Source: Metaruminococcus_A sp050943475
GTDB lineage: Bacteria; Bacillota; Clostridia; Oscillospirales; Ruminococcaceae
Length of the DNA stretch: 64,000 nt
Reading direction: 5' to 3'
Assembly (NCBI GenBank): GCA_050943475.1
Contig: JBMNPF010000011.1
Coordinates: 1 to 64,000 of the forward strand
Each line of letters begins with the position of its first letter. Positions within the stretch are counted from its first letter, which is position 1. Both the position numbers and the translations under genes were made by a program. The notes below the pieces were generated by a model. It made no database searches. It saw only the letters and a list, made by a program, of their open reading frames with translations, and was not told where the DNA came from. This document shows, in pieces, positions 52,237 through 60,363 of this stretch.

Positions 52237-52704
52237 ATGCGAAGAAAAGAACGCGAGGTCCCCGAATTTTCCGAACAGATCAAAATTCTGTTGTCCTGTG
52301 ACGTTTGCCGCGTCGGCTTTGGCGGCGATCACCCTTATGTTGTACCTATGAACTTTGGTGCTGTCGCCTCCGGCGGCACGTTGACCCTTTATTTCCACGG
52401 CGCACTGGCCGGCCGGAAATATGAGCTGATCGAGCAAGCTCCATTTGTCTGCTTTGAGGCAGATACCGCTCACCGTTTTGTTGAACGGGAACCTCATAAT
52501 TACACCATGGAGTATGAATCGGTCATGGGGGAGGGGCGTATTTCTGTTGTCCGTGATCCGGAGGAAAAACGCATGGCACTTGCGCTTCTTGCCGAACACT
52601 ATACTGGTTTCCCGGATCAGGACTACCCGGAGGCGCTCATCGAACGCACAGCTGTTTTTCGGCTGGAGGTGCAAAGCATGTCCGGCAAACGCCTGAAAAC
52701 CTGA
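52237..52704 (+). CDS. Pyridoxamine 5'-phosphate oxidase-like FMN-binding protein
   Basis: 155 residues, split-barrel flavin-binding fold of the NimA/PPOX-like group. Seen: RRKEREVPEF, a CDVCRVGFGGDHPYVVPMNFG strand pair, LYFHGALAGRKYELI and a late YESVMGEGRISVV, the usual order in the family. Members bind FMN or F420 and reduce nitro compounds or scavenge flavin. A promoter TTGCAC-17-TAGGAT (52175-52203) and AAGGTG precede the ATG. It lies after the terminator of the large RNA and is probably independent of it. Confidence 0.85.
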   Translation: MRRKEREVPEFSEQIKILLSCDVCRVGFGGDHPYVVPMNFGAVASGGTLTLYFHGALAGRKYELIEQAPFVCFEADTAHRFVEREPHNYTMEYESVMGEGRISVVRDPEEKRMALALLAEHYTGFPDQDYPEALIERTAVFRLEVQSMSGKRLKT

Positions 52705-52725
52705 ACTTGGAAAGGCGGTACTGTT

Positions 52726-53652
52726 ATGAAAACCGTCCGATGCAAAGCGTTTCTCTTGACAACACTCCTTTTATCTCTAGCGCTGCTGTTTGCCTTGCCG
52801 GTTTCGGCGGATATGGGCCCAAAGCCTCAACTCACCGTTCATGTGATCAACCCGCCTGAAGAGCCCTATTATCTGGATCTGCTGATCCAGGAGCCCGGAG
52901 GGTATTCCAATCTTTCGGAGGAGAAACGGGCCTCCCTAAACCCGGAAATGCTAGCTCTTCTTGACACCTACCGGGAAGAAGGCTGGTATCCGGCCTACGT
53001 TGGCGGTACAAAGGTTCCAATGTGGGGGGATTTGACCGGAACGCCGGAGGAGGGCGGCAGGGTGCATGTGTTTGGGTATTACGGCCTCTCAACAAACTGC
53101 CGTATTATCCTTGTTACCCAAAGCGGCAGGGTAGTGGTCAGTCAGGAGGTTGCTCGTCAGGCGCTTCAGAGTAGCGTCACCTTTGATTATCAAGCCGCTG
53201 CCAACGGCGGTGAAGCTGTCCTGCCGCTCACCGAAGAAAGTGACGGCGTACCTGTTCATACGCCGAATCCGTTTCTGCTCTATCTGGTGCAGTTCCTTTC
53301 CACCTGTGTTCCCACTCTGCTTCTGGAAGGCGCCATTCTGTTGCTGTTTCGTTTTCGCCTGCGGGAGAATTGGAAGGTGTTTTTGTCTACCAATCTTGCG
53401 ACACAGGTTTTGCTTACATTGACACTTGGCATCACTTTGATTCAGGGCGGCTCCATCGCGGCTTATATGGTGCAGCTTCCGGTTGAACTTGTCATCCTTG
53501 TTGCGGAAGTATTGGTGTATGGAAAATGTTTGAAAGGGCATAGCGCTACCCGTGCACGGGTTTATGGCGCGGTTGCCAATTTGGTGAGCTGGGCGGCAGG
53601 CTTTTTCTTGCTGGAGATTCAGTACCGTTTTTTGACAGATTATATCGCGTAA
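52726..53652 (+). CDS. Secreted/membrane protein with four C-terminal helices, unknown
   Basis: 308 residues. A signal peptide (FLLTTLLLSLALLFALPVSA) precedes DMGPKPQLTVHVINPPEEPYYLDLL and a ~150-residue outer domain. Four transmembrane helices follow (~185-300: YLVQFLSTCVPTLLLEGAILLLF; LATQVLLTLTLGITLI; LPVELVILVAEVLVYG; LVSWAAGFFLLEIQYRF). No named family. It lies 21 nt after the PPOX-like gene and before the deaminase gene, all on the plus strand. Confidence 0.72.
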   Translation: MKTVRCKAFLLTTLLLSLALLFALPVSADMGPKPQLTVHVINPPEEPYYLDLLIQEPGGYSNLSEEKRASLNPEMLALLDTYREEGWYPAYVGGTKVPMWGDLTGTPEEGGRVHVFGYYGLSTNCRIILVTQSGRVVVSQEVARQALQSSVTFDYQAAANGGEAVLPLTEESDGVPVHTPNPFLLYLVQFLSTCVPTLLLEGAILLLFRFRLRENWKVFLSTNLATQVLLTLTLGITLIQGGSIAAYMVQLPVELVILVAEVLVYGKCLKGHSATRARVYGAVANLVSWAAGFFLLEIQYRFLTDYIA

Positions 53653-53719
53653 AAACAGCGCCGCAGTAAATGTTCCGTTAAAACCAGCCAATCATAGCCG
53701 CAGAATAGGAGAAAACGCA

Positions 53720-54097
53720 ATGAAATTTGAAGAATTGGTTCAATTTGCTTATAAGACCCTGAATCCGCGGAAACTTTCGGAGGATTCATCCGCCGGCTCG
53801 GTCGCCGCCGCATTGGTTACCGACCGAGGAAATGTTTATAAAGGGGTGTGTATTGACGTCCCTTGCTCTATGGGGTTTTGTGCAGAACATGCGGCCATTG
53901 CGGCGATGATCACCGCCGGAGAAAGCCGGATTGAAAAAATTGTAGCCGTCTGTGATGGAATTGGGATTGTCGCTCCCTGTGGGCGGTGCCGGGAATTTAT
54001 GTACCAGATCAATGAAGAAAACCTGAAAACCGAGGTGCTGCTCTCAAACGGCAGCCTTCTGCTGGAGGAACTTCTCCCGCACATCTGGAACAGATGA
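53720..54097 (+). CDS. Cytidine/blasticidin-S deaminase-family protein
   Basis: 125 residues. Zinc motif CAEHAAIAAM (Cys ligand and catalytic Glu) and PCGRCREF (two Cys ligands) give the CDA family. Cytidine deaminases convert cytidine to uridine for salvage; related blasticidin-type deaminases share these motifs. AGGAG precedes the ATG. It may be co-transcribed with the two upstream genes. Confidence 0.87.
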   Translation: MKFEELVQFAYKTLNPRKLSEDSSAGSVAAALVTDRGNVYKGVCIDVPCSMGFCAEHAAIAAMITAGESRIEKIVAVCDGIGIVAPCGRCREFMYQINEENLKTEVLLSNGSLLLEELLPHIWNR

Positions 54098-54136
54098 TCT
54101 TACCGCTCCGGATGGAGCGAAAGAGGCTGATTATGC

Positions 54137-54187
54137 CACAAGGCGCAGGCCGCGAAACAAACAGTTTCGCGGCCTGCGCCTTGTCTG
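54137..54187. terminator. 19-bp perfect hairpin between convergent genes
   Basis: AAGGCGCAGGCCGCGAAAC pairs with GTTTCGCGGCCTGCGCCTT, extended by flanking CACA/TGTG. No T-run on either side, so termination efficiency is doubtful. Confidence 0.6.
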
Positions 54188-54199
54188 TGGCTCAATTAT

Positions 54200-54940
54200 T
54201 TAGCCGAACAGCTCACATTCGGCGGATTGGATTAATTCCACCGTCGCATCATGACTGCTTTCTTTTAAGCGGAGCAGAGCGGTTATATAAACGGCCGGCG
54301 TCCAGTGGGCTGTATCAATGGCCGGATCACTTGTAATGAGCGTGCGGTATTCCCGGGCCAGATCAGGCATCGCCTCATAGAGGAGCACATAGCTCCGGGC
54401 AAAATCAAACACGGGATTTCCTATGCGCGCGTTGATCCAGTCAATGATGTAATACCTCTTGTCCGCACACATGATGTTAAAGAAGTGAAAATCCAAATGC
54501 AGCAGGTTTGTTTGTTCCGGTATTGTGTCCAGAATGGCTTGCGCGCGGGTTTTTCGCACTGGAGCGGCCTCCAGTACAGCGAGATCCCGCAAAGCCGATT
54601 CTCTCAAAGACCGTAAGCGCGCGTTGGTGTGCGTGTGGATTTTTTTCTGAAGCTGAACCATGTCCTGCAAGCCGTTCGGCGCGCTCCCGGCCAACATTTG
54701 GTCTCCCAGCGTGGTGCCGTCAATGTAATCCATTTTCAGGATGTTCGGCGCCTCGGTTTTGGCATAATGCACAACGGGCAAACCGGTTTTAACAATTTCA
54801 CGCTGGGTCATCAGCTCTCCCTGAATCCACTCTTTGGGATAATCCTCCCGGTAGACCTTGTAGGCGCAGCCTTTGTAAAGGTAGACGACCGCCTGCGCAC
54901 CTCGTCCAATTTCTTTCTGGCTTCCGTCAAAAAACGGCAT
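54200..54940 (-). CDS. Aminoglycoside phosphotransferase/choline kinase-like protein
   Basis: 246 residues, protein-kinase-like fold. IGRGAQAVVYLYKGCAYKVYR resembles the Gly-rich loop and phosphate-binding Lys. The catalytic loop HLDFHFFNIM has the Brenner motif HxDxxxxN, and the Mg-binding Asp is in IIDWINAR. The family phosphorylates small hydroxyl substrates; not evidence of antibiotic resistance by itself. GGGAGG precedes the ATG. Confidence 0.87.
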   Translation of the reverse strand: MPFFDGSQKEIGRGAQAVVYLYKGCAYKVYREDYPKEWIQGELMTQREIVKTGLPVVHYAKTEAPNILKMDYIDGTTLGDQMLAGSAPNGLQDMVQLQKKIHTHTNARLRSLRESALRDLAVLEAAPVRKTRAQAILDTIPEQTNLLHLDFHFFNIMCADKRYYIIDWINARIGNPVFDFARSYVLLYEAMPDLAREYRTLITSDPAIDTAHWTPAVYITALLRLKESSHDATVELIQSAECELFG

Positions 54941-55055
54941 TCATAGAACCTCCCATACGGCCTTTTGGCAAATCAATTCCTCCGAGACAGTCCTGCTTCG
55001 GAGCAGAAGCAATCTGTTTAAATTCGGTGTCACAAAAACCACTTGTGCGGGATAA

Positions 55056-55086
55056 AAAACCTGGGCAGCATTTGCTGCCCAGGTTT
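55056..55086 (-). terminator. Intrinsic terminator of the citrate synthase gene
   Basis: AACCTGGGCAGCA pairs with TGCTGCCCAGGTT. On the minus strand a TTTTTT run follows. Confidence 0.85.
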
Positions 55087-55091
55087 GCGTT

Positions 55092-56465
55092 TTACCGCAG
55101 GTCCAACGGAACATAGTCCCGCAATGCGGTCACACTCTTATAGGATGGACGGATGATTTTCCCCGCGTTGATGAGTTCCTCAATGCGGTGGGCGCTCCAC
55201 CCGGTGATGCGCGCGATGGCAAAAATCGGGGTATAAAGCTCCAGTGGCAGGTTGAGCATGTGGTATACAAAGCCGCTGTAAAAGTCAATGTTTGCGCTGA
55301 CGCCTTTGTAAATATGCCGCTCTTCAGCAATAACCTGCGGCGCGAGCCGTTCGACCATGGAATACAGCTGGAATTCCTCGGTCAGCCCCTTCTCTTCGGA
55401 AAGACTCTTGACAAAGGCCTTGAAAATGTTGGCGCGCGGGTCGGAAAGGGAATAGACCGCGTGCCCCATCCCGTAAATAAGCCCGGCTTTGTCGAACGCT
55501 TCCTTATGTAACAGCGCCTTGAGGTAACGGGTAATTTCCTCCTCATCGCTCCAGTCACGGATGTTCTGTTTCATGTCCTCAAACATCCGCACCACCTTAA
55601 TGTTCGCACCACCGTGCTTTGGCCCCTTAAGGGAACCAAGCGATGCCGCAATGGTGGAATAGGTGTCGGTACCGGAGGAGGAGACCACGTGAGTCGTAAA
55701 GGTCGAGTTGTTGCCGCCGCCGTGCTCAGCATGCAGCACCAGCGCCACGTCCAGGATTTTTGCCTCCAGCTCGGTAAAGCTGCTGTCCGGGCGCAGAGTG
55801 TAAAGGATGTTCTCCGCCGTTGAAAGCTCCGGCTGCGGGCTATGGATAAACAGACTGTTGCCGTCATGGTAATGGCTGTACGCCTGGTACCCGTAAACCG
55901 AAAGCAGCGGGAACAGAGCAATGAGCTGCAAACACTGGCGCAATACGTTTGGGATAGAGGTGTCGTCCGCTGCATCGTCATAGGAATACAGGGTCAGCAC
56001 ACTGCGGGCAAGGGCGTTCATCATGTCCGCGCTCGGCGCTTTCATAATAATGTCACGCACAAAGCTCGTTGGCAGGGTACGGTAGTTTGCAAGCAGCTCT
56101 TGAAAATGTTTGAGCTGTTCGTGGTTTGGCAGGTCGCCGAACAGCAGGAGGTAGGTGGCCTCTTCAAAGCCAAACCGTTTTTCGCGGATAAAGCCCCTTA
56201 CAATCTCCTCAATATCTACGCCGCGGTAATACAGCTTTCCTTCGCAGGAAACCTTTTTACCGTCTACAACTTTGTGGGAAATAATATCGGAAATTTCGGT
56301 CAGACCGGTCAGTACGCCGTTGCCGTTTAAATCACGCAGGCCACGGTTGACCTCATGCTTGACAAAAAGCTGGGGGTCAATGGTGCTGTTCCGGACGCAT
56401 AATTGAGACAATTCGAGAATATCGGAGGTGATTTCCGTATACGGATTCGTAACGATATTAGCCAT
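55092..56465 (-). CDS. Citrate synthase (citrate/2-methylcitrate synthase family)
   Basis: 457 residues, longer than the ~370-430 usual for Gram-positive enzymes because of an N-terminal extension. GKLYYRGVDIEEIV opens the large domain. LHAEHGGGNNSTFTTHVVSSSGTDTYS carries the first catalytic His region, and GMGHAVYSLSDPRA the second His and substrate Arg. It condenses oxaloacetate with acetyl-CoA, feeding the oxidative branch toward glutamate in an anaerobe. AAAGGCGG precedes the ATG. No aconitase or isocitrate dehydrogenase is adjacent. Confidence 0.93.
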   Translation of the reverse strand: MANIVTNPYTEITSDILELSQLCVRNSTIDPQLFVKHEVNRGLRDLNGNGVLTGLTEISDIISHKVVDGKKVSCEGKLYYRGVDIEEIVRGFIREKRFGFEEATYLLLFGDLPNHEQLKHFQELLANYRTLPTSFVRDIIMKAPSADMMNALARSVLTLYSYDDAADDTSIPNVLRQCLQLIALFPLLSVYGYQAYSHYHDGNSLFIHSPQPELSTAENILYTLRPDSSFTELEAKILDVALVLHAEHGGGNNSTFTTHVVSSSGTDTYSTIAASLGSLKGPKHGGANIKVVRMFEDMKQNIRDWSDEEEITRYLKALLHKEAFDKAGLIYGMGHAVYSLSDPRANIFKAFVKSLSEEKGLTEEFQLYSMVERLAPQVIAEERHIYKGVSANIDFYSGFVYHMLNLPLELYTPIFAIARITGWSAHRIEELINAGKIIRPSYKSVTALRDYVPLDLR

Positions 56466-57006
56466 TGCATCAACCGCCTTTCTCTGGGATGTAATATTTT
56501 AATTATAAACTAATTTTGTTAACGGTCTGTGAAGATGGTGCAAGGAAATTAAAAATAGGGGAGGCAAATTATTCGTTTTCCGGGCAAATATCCGCGTTTT
56601 ATGTCGAAAAAGGAAAAATATCCGCTTTTTACTTTCTGAATGATAGCCGTTTGTCGCCTTGCTGCCTGTTTCGGCACTTTTTGGAATTGCGCGGCGCTTC
56701 CAGGCGGCTTGTGGTCGGCAGAATGCCCTTTGATGGCCAATATTAAACCATTCTTCGTCCTTTTGAAAACCGAACCATCCCTCTGGGGAACGCCGCTGTC
56801 CCAAAGCTCCGCACGCACAGGGAACGCTCCACCGCTTTTGAAAAAACTCCATTTCCAGAAACGGCCCGGCGGCCAGGTGAAATTTACTCCGAATATTTTT
56901 TGTACGTCGGTGGACAAAACCGGAAGCGTTGGGCAAAAAGCGCCTCCTATGAGGGAAGCCGATTGGTTCAGCTGGTGCTCCTGGGCTTTATAAAACAATA
57001 TCGGCT
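56466..57006. other. Gene-poor stretch with long overlapping frames, possible interspersed repeat
   Basis: About 540 nt between convergently placed genes. Open frames on both strands span 56500-57000, but none has a Shine-Dalgarno sequence. The plus-strand frame ending SVGQKAPPMREADWFSWCS looks familiar from unnamed proteins of related genomes, which suggests a dispersed repeat rather than a gene (from memory, unverified). Confidence 0.3.
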
Positions 57007-57954
57007 TTACGGCAAACGGCAGCTTCCCTTTGTAAGAGGTAAACCAAACATTTCAGGGTTCTCCAATAGCGCGGCAACCTGTGCCGCTTCCGCCAGCCAG
57101 GGAGAAAAAGCAGTGGCACTTCCCGCGGCGACGCCAAGGGGAAGCGCTTTTGAAACATCCCCCGTGCGGAGATACCCTGCGAGAAACCCGGCAATCATGG
57201 AATCCCCGGCGCCAACCGAATTGATTAATTTCCCTTTAGGGGCGTCCGCCGTTTGCACGTTGCCTTTCTCCGGAATGAGGACGGCTCCGTCTTCCGCCAG
57301 CGAAACCAGCACGTTGCGCGCACCCCGGGCCTGTAATTCCTTTGCCATCCTGATAATTTCCGCCGTATTTTGCGGTTCGGAGCCAAACAGCTCGCCCAAT
57401 TCATGGTGATTGGGCTTAATTAAAAACGGACGGTGCTTTAAAGTATTTGAAAGCCATGCTCCGGCGGCGTCCACCACGAACTGGATTCCACGCCCTTCCA
57501 GCCGCGCCAGAATATCCTCATAGCAATTTTCCGAAAGAGAAGGGGGAATGCTCCCGGCAAGCACCAGAATATCATCCTGTTTTAGCGCGTCTAATTTGCG
57601 GCAAAGCAGCTCCAGCTCGCCCGGCGAAATTTGAGGACCCAGGCCGTTGATGTCACACTCCTGCAATGCCTTTAGTTTGACATTGATACGGGTCATGCCG
57701 TTTTGTACCTGAATGAATTCGGAATGGCATCCAAGCCCGGTGAGAATGCGCTCTAGCTCCCGTCCGGTAAACCCGGCAGCGAAACCCAGAGCAGTACTTT
57801 CCAGACCGAGCCGCGCCAGCATCAGCGAGACATTCAGCCCTTTTCCGCCGGGATAAACGGTTTCTCCGGCGCTGCGGCAAACGCGCCCCGGTACAAAGTC
57901 CGGAACCTGCATCGTGTAGTCAAGCGATGGATTTAAGGTAACGGTTACAATCAT
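57007..57954 (-). CDS. PfkB-family hexose-phosphate kinase (1-phosphofructokinase/LacC type)
   Basis: 315 residues. Start at MIVTVTLNPSLDYTM behind GGAGG. This opening, with GGKGLNVSLMLARLG and the anion-hole motif GAGDSMIAGFLAGYL (catalytic Asp), is typical of FruK/LacC. It phosphorylates fructose-1-phosphate or tagatose-6-phosphate with ATP. No fruA PTS gene is adjacent, so the substrate stays open. Minus-strand TTGACA (58077-58082) with TAGTAT-like -10 lies upstream. Confidence 0.88.
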   Translation of the reverse strand: MIVTVTLNPSLDYTMQVPDFVPGRVCRSAGETVYPGGKGLNVSLMLARLGLESTALGFAAGFTGRELERILTGLGCHSEFIQVQNGMTRINVKLKALQECDINGLGPQISPGELELLCRKLDALKQDDILVLAGSIPPSLSENCYEDILARLEGRGIQFVVDAAGAWLSNTLKHRPFLIKPNHHELGELFGSEPQNTAEIIRMAKELQARGARNVLVSLAEDGAVLIPEKGNVQTADAPKGKLINSVGAGDSMIAGFLAGYLRTGDVSKALPLGVAAGSATAFSPWLAEAAQVAALLENPEMFGLPLTKGSCRLP

Positions 57955-58143
57955 AAAATCCTCCGGTTTTTCTGTTTTACCTTTATTATGCCTCTTGTGC
58001 CGGGTTTTCTTCTTGTTTTGTGAATGGAATCGATATTTTTCTAAAATTCGGAATACTATTAGCATAGCACAGTCGTTGTCAAAAGAAAAGCGCTCGGTAA
58101 AACCTGCTTTTACGTCGTATCGCACAGAACGTCCGGGATATAT

Positions 58144-58172
58144 TTGCGCAGCGGAACTGGATCCTGTATAAT
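58144..58172 (+). promoter_or_regulatory. Promoter of the DUF885 lipoprotein gene
   Basis: TTGCGC, 17-bp spacer, TATAAT, 28 nt before the ATG. Confidence 0.75.
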
Positions 58173-58200
58173 AAAAGAAATAGAATTTGTGAGGTGTGCT

Positions 58201-59976
58201 ATGAACCTGTTCAAAAAAGCAGGAGCCATTTTGGTCACCGTGGCCATGGTGCTTCAGCTGAGTGGCTGTACCCCGAGTTCGCCGGAGGATTTTGACCAGT
58301 TTCTAGAAGAATTGCCGGCAAAGCTCATAAGCGCAGATAATTTTAATATGAATTACCTTTTTAACGATCCGGAAAAATACGGGTTTGAAAAGGAGATACT
58401 GGAGCTTCCGTATGCGGATGAACAGGACTATAAACAGTCCAAGGAAGAGATCAACCGTCTGCTCAGCCAGCTCAGCCGTTTTGATTACAATCGCCTGGAC
58501 GACGAGCAGAAACTCAATTATGATATTCTCAAGGATTATTTGCAGCGCAGCCTGCTCACGCTCGATTATTTTGAACTCGACAACAGCTATCTAGGTAGTT
58601 TTATCGGGTACCAGGCACAGCTTCCCATGCTGCTCAATGAATTTACCATCAACGACAAGACCGACCTGGAATCCTACTTTCATATTCTTGAAACCACCGA
58701 GGAGACCTTTTTGAAGTATGCCGATATGGAGCGCCAGCGGCAGGAAAAACAGGTCGGCATGGGCCAGACCATTATGGCAAAGGTCATTGAACAGTGTGAG
58801 AATTTTTCAAGCGGCGACAATAGCTTTCTCATCGACGGAATGAACCAGAAAATTGCAGCCGCAGATTTTTTGACCGAGCAGGAAAAGAAAGAGGCAATGG
58901 AGCAGAACGCCAATCTGGTCAACAACCGGTTTGTGCCTGCATATCAGGTTTTGGGCGGGGCATTGTCCAAAATTGAGGTGAAGTCCAGCGACCTGGGCCT
59001 CGCCACCATGCCAGAAGGAAAAGAGTATTACCAGGCTATGCTCCGGCAATCGACCGGTATTGACACCAGCATTGAGGACCTGAAAACCTATTTGGAAGAC
59101 GTTTACGATGAAAACCTGATGAAAATGATACAGCTTTATCAGGAATGCCCGGAGGAACTGACCGATATTATGATGGGCACAGGAACGGTACGGTACAGCG
59201 ATTTTACCTCGGTTGAAGAGAACCTTGACTACCTGCAAACCCAGATTTTTACGGATTACCCGGCGGTGGATCATCTGCTGTATAAGGTCATTCAGGTGCC
59301 GGACTCCATGAAGGATAATTTCTCGCCTGCGGCCTACCTGGTTTCCAAAATTGATAAGGATCCAAGCAAACCGGAAGCGATTTACGTCAACGGCGACTAT
59401 GACCAGAGCCTTTTTTCAACGGTGGCGCATGAAGGATATCCGGGTCACATGTACCAAAATGTGTATTTTAAGTCGCTGGAACTGCCTCTTTTCCGCTATA
59501 TGATTGATTACAACGGTTACAGCGAGGGTTGGGCGACTTATGTGGAGGGAAACTCCTGGAAGTACGCCCCGGCGGAGAACAAGGCTGCGCTGGCGTTTGT
59601 GAATTACAATACCGTCGCCACCCAGGCGGTTATTGGGCTTGCAGATATCGGTATCCACTACGAGGGTTGGAGCAGAGAAGAGTTTTATGCGGAAATGAAG
59701 CGTTATGGCATGGATGTTTCCACCGATATTCTGGATGAACAGTTTGATCTGATTCTGGAAACCCCGACCAACTACCTGCAATACTATCTCAACGGGATGT
59801 ATTACCAGGATTTGTACAACGATGCCGAGGAAACCCTCGGCGGTGCGTTTGACCCGGTGGAATTCAACCGCGTGCTGCTCGAGACCGGTCCATCCAGTTT
59901 CAGCATCCTTCAGAAACAGGTGGAGAGTTACCTGGAACAAGCGCAGAGCGGCGGTGTCAGTCAACAGGCAGCCTGA
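58201..59976 (+). CDS. DUF885-family lipoprotein, putative metallopeptidase
   Basis: 591 residues. Lipobox LSGC at residues 20-23 after a hydrophobic signal, so membrane-tethered outside. The DUF885 core carries HEGYPGHMYQN (zinc-site-like His-Glu ... His) at ~422, and YSEGWATYVEG with the third ligand candidate Glu. The family is related to M3-like or carboxypeptidase-type metallopeptidases but is poorly characterised. GAGGTG precedes the ATG. The open frame extends 19 codons upstream but lacks a signal sequence there. Confidence 0.88.
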   Translation: MNLFKKAGAILVTVAMVLQLSGCTPSSPEDFDQFLEELPAKLISADNFNMNYLFNDPEKYGFEKEILELPYADEQDYKQSKEEINRLLSQLSRFDYNRLDDEQKLNYDILKDYLQRSLLTLDYFELDNSYLGSFIGYQAQLPMLLNEFTINDKTDLESYFHILETTEETFLKYADMERQRQEKQVGMGQTIMAKVIEQCENFSSGDNSFLIDGMNQKIAAADFLTEQEKKEAMEQNANLVNNRFVPAYQVLGGALSKIEVKSSDLGLATMPEGKEYYQAMLRQSTGIDTSIEDLKTYLEDVYDENLMKMIQLYQECPEELTDIMMGTGTVRYSDFTSVEENLDYLQTQIFTDYPAVDHLLYKVIQVPDSMKDNFSPAAYLVSKIDKDPSKPEAIYVNGDYDQSLFSTVAHEGYPGHMYQNVYFKSLELPLFRYMIDYNGYSEGWATYVEGNSWKYAPAENKAALAFVNYNTVATQAVIGLADIGIHYEGWSREEFYAEMKRYGMDVSTDILDEQFDLILETPTNYLQYYLNGMYYQDLYNDAEETLGGAFDPVEFNRVLLETGPSSFSILQKQVESYLEQAQSGGVSQQAA

Positions 59977-60010
59977 GGCGCATCAAACGGATTCTGGGAA
60001 CCACAAAGCC

Positions 60011-60136
60011 AAATGGGATGCTGCAACCGGCTATTACCGCATTGAGTTTGAGCTCCGGGTATCCGGCGTTGAAAAAATGAATGAGTTATTGGATTTATTC
60101 AGCGGCAATAAACACATTGTTTCCGTTGAAATTTGA
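60011..60136 (+). pseudogene. C-terminal ACT-like fragment without start codon
   Basis: The frame reads KWDAATGYYRIEFELRVSG then VEKMNELLDLFSGNKHIVSVEI and stop. The beta-alpha-beta pattern ending in SVEI resembles the ACT-like C-terminal domain of proteins such as MgtC (guess). No ATG or ribosome-binding site is found and the upstream DNA is the end of the DUF885 gene, so this looks like the remnant of a lost gene. Confidence 0.4.
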
Positions 60137-60178
60137 ACAGCCAGCATCCGCAGCGTTTGCGAATGCTGGCTGTTTGTC
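60137..60178 (+). terminator. Intrinsic terminator after the fragment
   Basis: ACAGCCAGCATTCGCAAACG-like arms: ACAGCCAGCAT pairs with ATGCTGGCTGT, followed by TTGTC. It probably ends the DUF885 transcript. Confidence 0.65.
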
Positions 60179-60237
60179 AGAACTCTGGAGCTGGGAAACG
60201 CCAGGCTTCGTTGAACAAATTGGAATTGCTTCCGGCA

Positions 60238-60281
60238 ATAAAAATGCAGGCTGTAGAAGATTTTACAGCCTGCATTTTTTG
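60238..60281. terminator. Bidirectional intrinsic terminator
   Basis: AAAAATGCAGGCTGTA pairs with TACAGCCTGCATTTTTT. Lies between the fragment and the convergent peptidase gene. Confidence 0.82.
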
Positions 60282-60363
60282 TTCATTTCTTTTCAAAGCG
60301 TATCCAGACGGATGAAGTCCCAGCAAAGGGTTTGGTAGGTTTACCCCAGCCTTTGACGGTGGG

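Noticed and set aside
54200..54940. Aminoglycoside resistance gene
   Set aside because: The phosphotransferase fold is clear, but the family is broad and nothing shows an antibiotic substrate.
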